Assembly: GCF_023074175.1 (NCBI RefSeq)
Contig: NZ_JADPKS010000046.1
Coordinates: 62,001-126,000, forward strand
DNA length: 64,000 nt
From: Bradyrhizobium sp. 139
GTDB lineage: Bacteria; Pseudomonadota; Alphaproteobacteria; Rhizobiales; Xanthobacteraceae
Direction of reading: 5' to 3'
In this document: positions 36,961-45,364 of the stretch, one piece after another
How positions within the stretch are numbered: the first letter of the stretch is position 1
How the letters are laid out: each line of letters starts with the position of its first letter
Translations under genes and position numbers: made by a program
The notes under the pieces: model-generated
Databases searched by the model: none
Seen by the model: only the letters and a program-made list of their open reading frames with translations
What the model was told of the DNA's origin: nothing

Positions 36961-37884
36961 CTAGGCTGCCGCCATCCGATACGTCCCGCCAATCACGGGA
37001 TCACCATCCGTCACCACCACGCCGCGCGCGACCAGATCTTCCAGATGCGCCAATACGGAATAGCCGGCGGCCGTCGTCAGCCTGGGATCAATGCCGATAT
37101 AGATCGCGCGGACCATGGTCGGGATGTCGGTCTCGCCCTTGGCGAGGCGGTGCAGGATCGAGGCTTCGCGCGCCTTGCGGTGGCGAATCAGGAAGCGCAC
37201 GAAGCGCTGGCCGTCCGGAATCTCAGGGCCGTGGCCGGAGAAATACAGATCTTCATCGCGCGCGGCGAGCCGGTCGAGCGACTCCATGTAGTCGATCATC
37301 GAGCCGTCGGGCGGCGCCACGATCGAGGTCGACCAGCCCATCACGTGATCGCCGACGAAGTTGAACTTTCGCTCGGGCCAGGCGAAGGCGAGATGATTGG
37401 CGGTGTGGCCGGGCGTCGCCACGGCCTCCAGACGCCAGCCGGCACCCTCAACGACGTCGCCATGCGCGATCCTGATATCGGGCGCGAAGTCGCGATCGGC
37501 ACCGGATTCAGGGTTGTGCTTCTCGCTCTCGAAACGCGGTCGCGAGGCCCGGTGCGGGCCTTCGGCATAGACTGTCGCGCCGGTCGCCTGTTTGATCCTC
37601 GCAGCGTTGGGCGAATGGTCGCGGTGGGTGTGGGTAACGAAGATATGGCTCACGGTCTCGCCGCTGACTGCATCGAGCAGTGCCGCTGCATGCGCCTCAT
37701 CGTCCGGGCCGGGATCGATGATCGCGACGTTGCCTTGGCCTACGATGTAGCTGACCGTGCCGGTGAAGGTGAAGGGGCTCGAATTATTACAGAGCACGCG
37801 CCGCACGCCGGGCCGGACTTCCTCGACGATTCCAGGCTTGAGTGGGAAGTTGCGGTTGAACGGGATGTCGTCGTTATCGGACAT
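36961..37884 (-). CDS. MBL-fold metallo-hydrolase
   Basis: The 307-residue metallo-beta-lactamase-fold enzyme has the zinc motif THTHRDH (about 91-97), a second site at TPGHTANH, and VGDHVMG and FSGHGPEI for the remaining ligands. A C-terminal winged helix (about 235-305) resembles the LACTB2 group of hydrolases/endoribonucleases. The start is the first ATG not translating the adjacent repeat. Confidence 0.88.
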   Translation of the reverse strand: MSDNDDIPFNRNFPLKPGIVEEVRPGVRRVLCNNSSPFTFTGTVSYIVGQGNVAIIDPGPDDEAHAAALLDAVSGETVSHIFVTHTHRDHSPNAARIKQATGATVYAEGPHRASRPRFESEKHNPESGADRDFAPDIRIAHGDVVEGAGWRLEAVATPGHTANHLAFAWPERKFNFVGDHVMGWSTSIVAPPDGSMIDYMESLDRLAARDEDLYFSGHGPEIPDGQRFVRFLIRHRKAREASILHRLAKGETDIPTMVRAIYIGIDPRLTTAAGYSVLAHLEDLVARGVVVTDGDPVIGGTYRMAAA

Positions 37885-37908
37885 GGCTTGCTCACATCTT
37901 CCTGACTT

Positions 37909-38015
37909 CGTCATGCCCGGCCCTGTGCCGGGCATCCACGTTCTTCGCGCGACTAGAATGTGGATGGCCGGCACATCTAGCGCGAAGACGCGCCTCGCGC
38001 TTCTGCCCGGCCATG
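37909..38015. repeat. Palindromic intergenic repeat, family B (third copy)
   Basis: CGTCATGCCCGGCCC...GGGCATCCACG at one end pairs with GTGGATGGCCGGCAC and CTGCCCGGCCATGGCG at the other. It resembles the copies at 23883 and 35744 and lies between the MBL hydrolase and glutaryl-CoA dehydrogenase genes. Confidence 0.7.
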
Positions 38016-38059
38016 GCGCACTTGAAGAATTCAGTCGCATCCCACGCGTTGTGGATCGA

Positions 38060-39274
38060 TCAGAAAAACGCCTGAATGCCCGTGATCGCACGTCCCAGGA
38101 TCAGGGCGTGGACGTCGTGAGTGCCCTCGTAGGTGTTGACGGTCTCGAGGTTATGGACGTGGCGCATCACGTGATACTCGATCGAGATGCCGTTGCCGCC
38201 GTGCATGTCGCGCGCGACACGCGCGATGTCGAGCGCCTTGCCGCAATTGTTGCGCTTCATGATCGAGATCATCTCGGGGGCAAACTTGCCCTCGTCCATC
38301 AGACGGCCGACGCGAAGCGAACCCTGAAGGCCCAGCGCGATCTCGGTCTCCATGTCGGCGAGCTTCTTCTGCACCAGCTGGGTCGCGGCCAGCGGCTTGC
38401 CGAACTGCTTGCGGTCCAGCGTGTACTGGCGGGCGCGGTGCATGCAGTCCTCGGCGGCGCCGAGCGCACCCCAGGAGATACCGTAGCGGGCGCGGTTGAG
38501 GCAGCCGAACGGGCCCTTGAGGCCGGAAACGTTGGGCAGCAGGGCGTCTTCCGGAACGACGACGCCGTCCATCACGACCTCACCGGTGATGGAGGCGCGC
38601 AAGGACAGCTTGCCGCCGATCTTCGGCGCGGAGAGACCTTTCATGCCCTTTTCCAGCACGAATCCGCGGATCTGGTTGTCATGCTCGGCCGACTTGGCCC
38701 AGACCACGAATACGTCGGCGATCGGCGCGTTCGAGATCCACATCTTGCTGCCGGTCAGGCGATAGCCATCCGAGACCTTCTCGGCGCGGGTCTTCATGCC
38801 GCCCGGATCAGAGCCGGCGTCGGGCTCGGTGAGGCCGAAACAGCCGACCCATTCGCCGCTGGCGAGCTTCGGCAGGTATTTCTTGCGCTGGTTCTCGTCG
38901 CCATAGGCGTAGATCGGGTACATCACCAGCGAGGACTGCACCGAGTTCATCGAGCGATAGCCGGAATCGACCCGCTCGATCTCGCGCGCGACGAGGCCGT
39001 AGGCAACGTAGCTCGCATTGGCACAGCCATATTCCTCGGGCAGCGTAATGCCGATCAGGCCGAGCTCGCCCATCTCGTTGAAGATTTCGCGGTCGGTCTT
39101 CTCTTCGAGATAGGCCTTGGTGACGCGCGGCAGCAGCTTGTCCTGGGCATAGGCGCGGGCGGTGTCGCGCACCATGCGCTCATCTTCAGTGAGCTGCTCG
39201 TCGAGCAGGAACGGATCGTCCCACTGGAAAGCAGCCGAAGCCGGCTTGTCCTTGGCCTGAGGGCGCACGCTCAT
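38060..39274 (-). CDS. Glutaryl-CoA dehydrogenase
   Basis: The 404-residue acyl-CoA dehydrogenase has [32 protein letters not shown], and the C-terminal [25 protein letters not shown]. The Glu in YEGTHD is in the catalytic-base position. [20 protein letters not shown] and the C-terminus are typical of GcdH, which oxidises and decarboxylates glutaryl-CoA to crotonyl-CoA in lysine and tryptophan degradation. Confidence 0.9.
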   Translation of the reverse strand: MSVRPQAKDKPASAAFQWDDPFLLDEQLTEDERMVRDTARAYAQDKLLPRVTKAYLEEKTDREIFNEMGELGLIGITLPEEYGCANASYVAYGLVAREIERVDSGYRSMNSVQSSLVMYPIYAYGDENQRKKYLPKLASGEWVGCFGLTEPDAGSDPGGMKTRAEKVSDGYRLTGSKMWISNAPIADVFVVWAKSAEHDNQIRGFVLEKGMKGLSAPKIGGKLSLRASITGEVVMDGVVVPEDALLPNVSGLKGPFGCLNRARYGISWGALGAAEDCMHRARQYTLDRKQFGKPLAATQLVQKKLADMETEIALGLQGSLRVGRLMDEGKFAPEMISIMKRNNCGKALDIARVARDMHGGNGISIEYHVMRHVHNLETVNTYEGTHDVHALILGRAITGIQAFF

Positions 39275-39412
39275 GAAACGTCCTTTCGTCTGGTTCCGTC
39301 AATATTTGCCCGACAAAGTAAAGCGCCGCGGCAACAAGTGCAATTGCGTTGCACATCTGTGGGTCTGCGTGAATCCCCGGGAACGCGCAGCGCGCGCCCC
39401 GGAATGACGGCG

Positions 39413-40489
39413 CTAGCTTTCGAGCTGCTCGTTGGCGACGATCTCGATGCCGAAGCCTGACAGGCCCTTGTAGTCGTGCACCGATGAGGTGAGATGGCGG
39501 ATCGAGGTGACGCCGAGATCGCGCAGGATCTGCGCGCCGACACCGACCTCGCGCCACTGCCGGTTGCGGTCCGCCTCGGTCGCGCTCTCATCGGGCAGCG
39601 GCGCTACGGGGACGCCGGCGGCGCCGTCGCGCAGGTAAACCAAGACGCCACGGCCGGACTTCTTGAAGTGCTCGAGCACCGTCGCCATGCGCGTGTGGCC
39701 GGTGAAGATGTCCTTGACGATGTTGGGCTTGTGGAAGCGCGTCAGCACGTTCTTGCCGTCCCCGACGCCGTTGTAGACGAACGCGACGTGGGCGATGGAA
39801 TCGAACGGCGAGCGGTAGGCATAGCCCTGAAGCGGCCCGATCGGGCTTTCGGTGACGAAGGTCGAGACCCGCTCGATCAGCTTCTCGCGCACTTGGCGAT
39901 AGGCGATCATGTCGGCGATGGTGACATGCTTGAGCTTGTGGTGGGCAGCGAAGCGGGCGACCTGCTCGCCCTTCATCACGCTGCCGTCGTCGTTCATCAA
40001 CTCGCTGATGACGCCGACCGGCGGCAGGCCGGAGAGCTTGCACAGATCGACCGCGGCCTCGGTATGGCCGGAGCGCAAGAGCACGCCGCCGTCCTTGGCA
40101 ATCAGCGGGAAGATATGGCCGGGACGAGCAAAGTCGTTGGCGCCGGCATTGGGATTGGACAGCGCGCGGCAGCACGAGGCGCGCTCTTCGGCCGAGATGC
40201 CGGTGCCGCCGTCGGGCTTGTAGTCGATCGAGACCGTGAACGCGGTGGTGTGCGCGGAATCGTTGTGGGCCACCATCGGATCGAGCCGGAGGCGTCGCGC
40301 GTCCTCGGTGGTCACGGGCGCGCAGACGATGCCGGAGGTATGGCGGATGATGAACGCCATCTTCTCGGCGGTGCAGAGCGAGGCGGCGACGATCAGATCG
40401 CCCTCGCCCTCGCGGTCCTCGTCGTCGGTGACGACCACAAGTTCACCCCGGGCAAAGGCCTGCAAGACTTCCTGAACGTTATCGGGCAT
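39413..40489 (-). CDS. ribB: 3,4-dihydroxy-2-butanone-4-phosphate synthase with degenerate GTP cyclohydrolase II domain
   Basis: The 358-residue protein makes the four-carbon riboflavin precursor. The N-terminal domain (1-205) has DREGEGDLI (25-33), THR-like binding in RPGHIFPLIAKDGGVL, and GHTEAAVDL (141-149). Residues 205-350 align by position to GTP cyclohydrolase II, but the zinc-binding HSECLTGDxFxSxRCDCG motif is replaced by RFHKPNIVKDIFTGHTRM and there is no cysteine after residue 150. The second domain therefore cannot be an active cyclohydrolase. It is the known RibBA-derived form of many alphaproteobacteria. Confidence 0.94.
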   Translation of the reverse strand: MPDNVQEVLQAFARGELVVVTDDEDREGEGDLIVAASLCTAEKMAFIIRHTSGIVCAPVTTEDARRLRLDPMVAHNDSAHTTAFTVSIDYKPDGGTGISAEERASCCRALSNPNAGANDFARPGHIFPLIAKDGGVLLRSGHTEAAVDLCKLSGLPPVGVISELMNDDGSVMKGEQVARFAAHHKLKHVTIADMIAYRQVREKLIERVSTFVTESPIGPLQGYAYRSPFDSIAHVAFVYNGVGDGKNVLTRFHKPNIVKDIFTGHTRMATVLEHFKKSGRGVLVYLRDGAAGVPVAPLPDESATEADRNRQWREVGVGAQILRDLGVTSIRHLTSSVHDYKGLSGFGIEIVANEQLES

Positions 40490-40664
40490 TTCCCAATCTC
40501 TATCGGTTATCGCCGGGAGGCTTAGCCGGACTTGGGCCGGGGCGCTAGTGTCATGGACGCAACTCCATATGCCTGGAGGCCGGCCAGAGCGGGCTTTCAG
40601 GCTTGCACCGAACATACCAGGGATATGGGCGGGGACGGCCCGCAAGGAAGGCGGCCGGGCGCCG

Positions 40665-42395
40665 TCAGGGCAGCACCTCGCGCCGCTCGCCGAGCCGCTG
40701 ATCGAGCTCGGCACGCTTGTCGGCCAGAAGGCCGGCCTGGGCGGCTTCGATCACGGTGAACAGCTCATGAGCGTCGCTGAGCCGGGTCACGGTAACGTAG
40801 CTGGCCCCGGCGTCGTAGAGCTCGCCGACGTCGGCCAGGAGGTCGGCGGTGGCCACGATCAGGGCGGTCGGGTTGAGTGCGCGGACGTGGCGGACCAGCT
40901 TCTCGTTGGTGGCGCCCTTAAGCAGCGAATCCGGCACGCTGAGGATAATCATCTCGGACTTGCCGATGCCGGCATGGAGCAGCGTGTCGACATTGCTGAT
41001 GTCGCCATAGATCACGTGCAGGCCGCGCGAAAGCAGCGTCTGGTACACATTGGGGTTGAAGTCGACCACGGTGATCTGCTCGAGCAGCACTGGTGTCTGC
41101 CGCTCGATCTCGGCCAGAAGCGCGCTCGCCGCACGGAAAAAGCCGAGGATGACGATGCGGCGGGCCTCGCCATGGCCGGCTTCGTGCCCCTCCTCGCCAT
41201 GGCCGTTGCCGTGGTCGAGATCGCGCAGGCCGATCCGCTTCAGGGGGCCGATCGCCCAGCGGGTGATCTCGTCACTGCGAGTCATCACGAAGGTCGAGAC
41301 CACGGCCAGCACCACGAAGGCGAAGGAGGCCGCATTCGCCGTCTCGGCCGCGATGTGATGGTCGGCAACGCCGGTCTGGATCACCACCAGCGAGAATTCG
41401 GAGATCTGCGCGAGGTTCAGGGCCGGCAACAGGCTGGCGCGCAGGCCCTGCTTCATCAGGTAGAGCGGGGCGAAGGTGGTGACGAGACGGCTCACCACCG
41501 TGAACGCCGCGATCATCAAGGCAAGCCCGATTACGGAGAGACCTGGCACGGGAATTGTCATGCCGAGCGCGACAAAGAACAGTGTGATGAAGAAGTCGCG
41601 GAGCGTGGTGACCTTGGCGGTGACGTCGAGCGCGTAAGGAAAGGTCGAGAGCGAGACGCCGGCGATCAGCGCGCCCATCTCGCGCGACAGCGAGAGCCGC
41701 TCCGCGGTCTCGGCGACGAGGAAGCACCAGGCGAGCGCGCCAAGCAGGATAAGCTCGGGGCGGCGGGCGATCTGATGGAATAAGCGCGGCAGCACATAAC
41801 GGCTGACCAGCAGCGCGGCGGCAACCAGCACCCCGACGCGGCCGATCGAGATCAGGATGACGCTGACCTCGAGATTGGCGAGGCTCGGCTGCACCGCCAG
41901 GAACAGGATGGCGAAGATGTCCTGGAGCACCAGCACGCCGAGCGTGATGCGGCCCGGCAGCGTGTCGAGCTCGCGTTTTTCATAGAGCACCTTGACGATG
42001 ATGACGGTGCTCGACAGCGCACAGGCGATGCAGAGATAGACCGCATCGAAATGCCCGCCGCCGAGCGACAAGCCGATGCCGACGAAGAACAGCACCCCGA
42101 GCAGGCAGCCGCCGAGGAGCTGGCCTCCCGCCGCGAACAGGATCACCTTTCCCGCCCGCACGATCTTCTTCAGGTCGATCTCCAGCCCGATCATGAACAG
42201 CATAAAGATCAGACCGAGTTCGGAGATGACGCTGATCGATTCCTGCGACTTGACCCAACCGGCGCCGAATGGACCTATGCAAAAGCCGGCGATAAGATAG
42301 GCCAGGATCAGCGGCTGCCGGGAGAAATGGGCGAGCAGGCCCAGCATCCAGGCAAACAGAATACAGAGAGTGATGTCGCGAATGAGCTCGTGCAT
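40665..42395 (-). CDS. CPA2-family cation:proton antiporter (KefB/YbaL-like)
   Basis: The 576-residue protein has an N-terminal membrane domain of about twelve helices (1-375) with the CPA2 ion-site QD in VLVLQDIFAIL (Asp159). A His/Glu-rich linker follows (DHGNGHGEEGHEAGHGE, about 394-410), then a cytosolic TrkA-N-like domain. The nucleotide motif GxGxxG is altered to ILGFFRAAS (416-424), so NAD binding is doubtful. It should exchange K+ or Na+ for H+. The ATG is chosen because the extension upstream is outside family similarity. Confidence 0.9.
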   Translation of the reverse strand: MHELIRDITLCILFAWMLGLLAHFSRQPLILAYLIAGFCIGPFGAGWVKSQESISVISELGLIFMLFMIGLEIDLKKIVRAGKVILFAAGGQLLGGCLLGVLFFVGIGLSLGGGHFDAVYLCIACALSSTVIIVKVLYEKRELDTLPGRITLGVLVLQDIFAILFLAVQPSLANLEVSVILISIGRVGVLVAAALLVSRYVLPRLFHQIARRPELILLGALAWCFLVAETAERLSLSREMGALIAGVSLSTFPYALDVTAKVTTLRDFFITLFFVALGMTIPVPGLSVIGLALMIAAFTVVSRLVTTFAPLYLMKQGLRASLLPALNLAQISEFSLVVIQTGVADHHIAAETANAASFAFVVLAVVSTFVMTRSDEITRWAIGPLKRIGLRDLDHGNGHGEEGHEAGHGEARRIVILGFFRAASALLAEIERQTPVLLEQITVVDFNPNVYQTLLSRGLHVIYGDISNVDTLLHAGIGKSEMIILSVPDSLLKGATNEKLVRHVRALNPTALIVATADLLADVGELYDAGASYVTVTRLSDAHELFTVIEAAQAGLLADKRAELDQRLGERREVLP

Positions 42396-42462
42396 ACCAA
42401 ATCGGTCCGTTTTGCCGCACCCTAGAGACGGGTTGCGGCGCGGCAAGCGAGCAATTCGTCAC

Positions 42463-42990
42463 ATGCGGAAAGAGCTTTTCGCAGCAATGCTGCTATGCCC
42501 CCTCGCCTGCGCCGTGCCCGCAGCCGCTCAATCCAAGGTCAATATCGAACAAAACTTTGCTGATTCGCTCACCGCGCTGCCGAAGGAGGACCTCGCCGTC
42601 TCTGGCGGGTTCTACGTGCCCGCCTATTCCAGCGTTGCGATGAGCCAGGGCAAGCTGCGTGTCGATTTCTCGGTGACGCTGAGCGTACACAACGCCTCCG
42701 AGACCCAGCCGCTGGTGGTCAAACGCATCGCCTATTTCGACACCGCAGGCAAGCAGGTCGAGACTTATCTCAAGGCGCCGGTGGCCGTGAAGCCGCTCGC
42801 CACCGTCTCGATCTTCATTCCGACTGACGACGTGCGCGGCGGGACAGGGGCCAATTTCATCGTCGACTGGGCCGCAACGGGCGAGATCGCCGAGCCGGTG
42901 GTCGAGGCCTTGATGGTTGGCGGCATCGCCAATGCGCATTACGCTTTCATCAGCCAGGGCCGTCCGACCCGGACGGTCGGCAAGAAATAA
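42463..42990 (+). CDS. DUF3124 secreted protein
   Basis: The 175-residue product has a signal peptide (MRKELFAAMLLCPLACAVPAAA) and a DUF3124 domain: VSGGFYVPAYSSVAMSQGK, RVDFSVTLSVHNASETQPLV, and FIPTDDVRGGTGANFIVDWA. A periplasmic immunoglobulin-like role is only a guess. A short duplicated run around its stop (GGCAAGAAATAAGGC and GGCAAGAAGAAATAAGGC) suggests replication slippage. Confidence 0.82.
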   Translation: MRKELFAAMLLCPLACAVPAAAQSKVNIEQNFADSLTALPKEDLAVSGGFYVPAYSSVAMSQGKLRVDFSVTLSVHNASETQPLVVKRIAYFDTAGKQVETYLKAPVAVKPLATVSIFIPTDDVRGGTGANFIVDWAATGEIAEPVVEALMVGGIANAHYAFISQGRPTRTVGKK

Positions 42991-43077
42991 GGCCCGGCCC
43001 GCTCGGCGGGCAAGAAGAAATAAGGCTGGCCGGCGCAACGCCGACCGCTCAACAAGAACAGAAACGAGGAACGCCCC

Positions 43078-44310
43078 ATGACGTCCAGCTTCGATTTCGC
43101 GCCCCTGTTTCCGGCAGGGTTGCTGGCCCCTTCTGCGCGCTGGACGGGCCTTGCCAAATACAGCTTCGTCGGAGGCAACAACGATTCCGAGCAACTGCCG
43201 CTCGACGGCCTGATCGAGGCGGCCAACCAGGCCCTGCAACGCGAGGGCCGGTCGCTGGCGACCTATGGGCTGGCGCATGGCCCGCAAGGCTACCTGCCCT
43301 TGCGCGAATTTCTCGTCACCAAGCTGAAGCGCGATGCCGGCATCAACTGCACCATCGACGACCTCCTGATCGTCTCAGGCTCGCTCCAGGCGCTCGACCT
43401 CGTCAACAACACGCTACTGACGCGCGGCGATACCGTGATCTTCGAGCAGGAAAGCTATCAGGGCTCGTTGACCCGCTTGGCACGGCTCGGGGTCAACGTG
43501 GTTGGCATCCCCCTCGACAAGGACGGCATGCGCATGGACGTGCTGGCCACGACGCTGGCAGACCTCAAGAGCCGCGGCATCCGGCCAAAATACATCTACA
43601 CCATTCCGACGGTACAGAACCCGACCGGCAGCATCATGCCGGAAGGCCGCCGCGCGGAGTTGTTGCGGCTATCGGCAGAATACGGCGTGCCTGTATTCGA
43701 GGACGATTGCTACGCCGATCTGGTCTGGTCAGGACAGCGGCCGCCGGCGATCTATGCGATGAGCCCGAACGGCGGCGTGATCCATATCGGCTCGTTCTCG
43801 AAGTCGATCGCGCCGGCGCTGCGCGTCGGCTTCATCGTCGCGCCATGGGATGTGATGTCGCGGATGCTGGCGCTGAAGACGGACGCCGGCTCCGGCGCCC
43901 TGGAGCAGATGGTGCTCGCCGCCTACTGCAAGCCGCATTTTTCGACCCACGTCCCGGCGCTGACAAAGGCGCTGCGCACCAAGCTTGATACGCTGATGGA
44001 AGCCCTCAACGAGCAATTCGGGACGACAGCCGAATTCGAGGAGCCGAAGGGCGGCATCTTCCTGTGGGTGAAACTGCCCGATCAGGTCGATACGCTAAAA
44101 CTGTATCAGGCCGCACTCGCGGCCGGCGTATCGATCAATCCAGGGCCGGAATGGTCGACCGACAAAAGCCATTCCAGCTCGCGGCTGCGGCTGTGCTTCG
44201 CGAGCCCTTCGCATCAGCAAATCCGCGACGGCGTCGCCGTGCTGGCCGAGGTGTGCCGCAAGGAGTTCGGCGTGCCGGCCCGCAGCGCCAACGTGGAGAA
44301 GCGGCCCTAA
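43078..44310 (+). CDS. PLP-dependent aminotransferase (fold type I)
   Basis: The 410-residue enzyme has the substrate-domain signatures TYGLAHGPQGYLPLREFL, SGSLQALDLVNNTLL and YTIPTVQNPTGSIM, EDDCYADL for the Asp that contacts the PLP ring, and the Schiff-base lysine in GSFSKSIAPALRVGF. It resembles the MocR/2-aminoadipate-aminotransferase (LysN-like) group but has no regulator domain. The substrate is unknown; kynurenine/aminoadipate-type activity is plausible. Confidence 0.88.
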   Translation: MTSSFDFAPLFPAGLLAPSARWTGLAKYSFVGGNNDSEQLPLDGLIEAANQALQREGRSLATYGLAHGPQGYLPLREFLVTKLKRDAGINCTIDDLLIVSGSLQALDLVNNTLLTRGDTVIFEQESYQGSLTRLARLGVNVVGIPLDKDGMRMDVLATTLADLKSRGIRPKYIYTIPTVQNPTGSIMPEGRRAELLRLSAEYGVPVFEDDCYADLVWSGQRPPAIYAMSPNGGVIHIGSFSKSIAPALRVGFIVAPWDVMSRMLALKTDAGSGALEQMVLAAYCKPHFSTHVPALTKALRTKLDTLMEALNEQFGTTAEFEEPKGGIFLWVKLPDQVDTLKLYQAALAAGVSINPGPEWSTDKSHSSSRLRLCFASPSHQQIRDGVAVLAEVCRKEFGVPARSANVEKRP

Positions 44311-44477
44311 GCCACCTGGGGCTGGCTGCCGTGGATCGCGGAGGCCGCGCCATCCTACCCCGGAAGCAGCCGGCCTCATCGACGCGGATCAAATTCGCGC
44401 GCGAATGGCGGCTGCCGTGGACCGATGCGAGCAGGATGCTACGCTTTGGCATTATTGGAAGTGGGGCTTTTCAGGAC

Positions 44478-44930
44478 ATGACGCGTTGTCCGAGCCGCTG
44501 GATCACGGCGGCGCTGCTGTGGCTTGCATTCACGCCAGCGGCCGGCGCCGAGACGCTTGCGGCGACGGTCGAGCAATGGGGCCTGCTCGGCTCCTGGGCG
44601 GTCGATTGCGCGGCTCGCCCTGACCGCGACAAGGGCGCGGCGCTGACTTACGAGATCCGGAAGGACGGAAGGGTGATGTACCGGCGCAATTTCGGCGAAG
44701 CCAAGGACGAGAACGAAGTGGTGTCGGCCACGGTCGGCGCCGAGGGCCTGCTCAATGTGATGGTGTACTTCCCCTCGCTGCATCAGACGCGCGAGTTCGG
44801 TCTGCTACTCTCAAAGCAAGGTAGCTTGCGCGCGATCTACAATCGCAGTGAGCGCGGCGAGTACACGATCAGGGACGGCAAATACGCCGCGACAGGCGCG
44901 CCAACACCGGCACAGCAACGCTGCGATTGA
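44478..44930 (+). CDS. Hypothetical secreted protein
   Basis: The 150-residue product has a signal peptide (TAALLWLAFTPAAGAETL) and a mature domain beginning EQWGLLGSWAVDCAARP. The sequence is rich in charged residues with a conserved-looking C-terminal QQRCD. The two cysteines (CAARP and RCD) may pair. I do not recognise the family. Its start is set just after TCAGGA, and the frame upstream is shared with the aminotransferase 3' end. Confidence 0.65.
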   Translation: MTRCPSRWITAALLWLAFTPAAGAETLAATVEQWGLLGSWAVDCAARPDRDKGAALTYEIRKDGRVMYRRNFGEAKDENEVVSATVGAEGLLNVMVYFPSLHQTREFGLLLSKQGSLRAIYNRSERGEYTIRDGKYAATGAPTPAQQRCD

Positions 44931-44980
44931 CTATTACCCTCGAGCTTGATCTCTCGAAAAACTGCTCCACACTTTTTTGT

Positions 44981-44996
44981 CTGAACAGCTGTTCAG
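44981..44996. promoter_or_regulatory. Perfect 16-bp palindrome, operator candidate
   Basis: CTGAACAGCTGTTCAG is exactly its own reverse complement. It lies about 20 bases upstream of the EcfG-type -35 element of the histidine-rich gene. It resembles a TetR-type operator, and its GAAC-N4-GTTC spacing is not the alphaproteobacterial LexA box (GAAC-N7-GTTC). Confidence 0.55.
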
Positions 44997-45016
44997 AATT
45001 CTCTGGTGATTCCTCC

Positions 45017-45041
45017 GGAACGTTCACGCGAATGCGCCGTT
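45017..45041 (+). promoter_or_regulatory. EcfG-type general-stress promoter
   Basis: GGAAC at -35, 16 bases, then CGTT at -10: an exact match to the alphaproteobacterial EcfG consensus. It lies 31 bases before the TTG start of the histidine-rich gene. Confidence 0.8.
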
Positions 45042-45071
45042 TAGATTTGCATTCTATTGGAGGAGGACATC

Positions 45072-45296
45072 TTGAAGAAACTTGGTTATGTGATTGCTGC
45101 TATCGGCGCGCTCGCGGTGGCATTGCCGACGCTCGCCAGCGCGGAGACGGTGGTGATCAAGCGCGGTCATCATCACGGCCCGTACGGCGCCCGCGCCGAA
45201 TACGGCATGCATCGCGATCACGGCTGGCATCGCGGCTGGCACCATCGCGACAAGGCCGTCGTGATCAAGCGTGGCGGTCATCGCCACTGGGACTAA
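45072..45296 (+). CDS. Small histidine-rich secreted protein
   Basis: The 74-residue product has a signal peptide (MKKLGYVIAAIGALAVALPT, cleaved near LASAE). A mature part of about 45 residues with many histidines follows (RGHHHGPYGAR, HRDHGWHRGWHHRD, GGHRHWD), which could bind metals. The start is a TTG, supported by the eight-base GGAGGAGG Shine-Dalgarno at five bases' distance and by the signal peptide. The repeated VVIKRG at both ends of the mature part marks an internal duplication. It sits between an EcfG-type promoter and a terminator, so it is a stand-alone stress gene. Confidence 0.85.
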   Translation: MKKLGYVIAAIGALAVALPTLASAETVVIKRGHHHGPYGARAEYGMHRDHGWHRGWHHRDKAVVIKRGGHRHWD

Positions 45297-45312
45297 TGCG
45301 CACGCAATACGG

Positions 45313-45340
45313 AAATGGCCCCTCACGGGGCCATTTCTTT
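45313..45340 (+). terminator. Intrinsic terminator of the histidine-rich gene
   Basis: A perfect 10-bp stem AAATGGCCCC/GGGGCCATTT with loop TCAC, followed by CTTT, 17 bases after the stop codon. The T tract is short. Confidence 0.75.
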
Positions 45341-45364
45341 GCGTGTTCGAAACGTTCGGCGAGG

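Noticed and set aside
40490..40664. FMN riboswitch expected upstream of ribB
   Set aside because: No RFN core (such as GATTCxGTG-type segments or paired GGGGT/CCCGAC blocks) could be found on the reverse strand.
44981..44996. SOS (LexA) box
   Set aside because: Spacing is GAAC-N4-GTTC, whereas the alphaproteobacterial LexA box is GAAC-N7-GTTC; kept as an unassigned operator.
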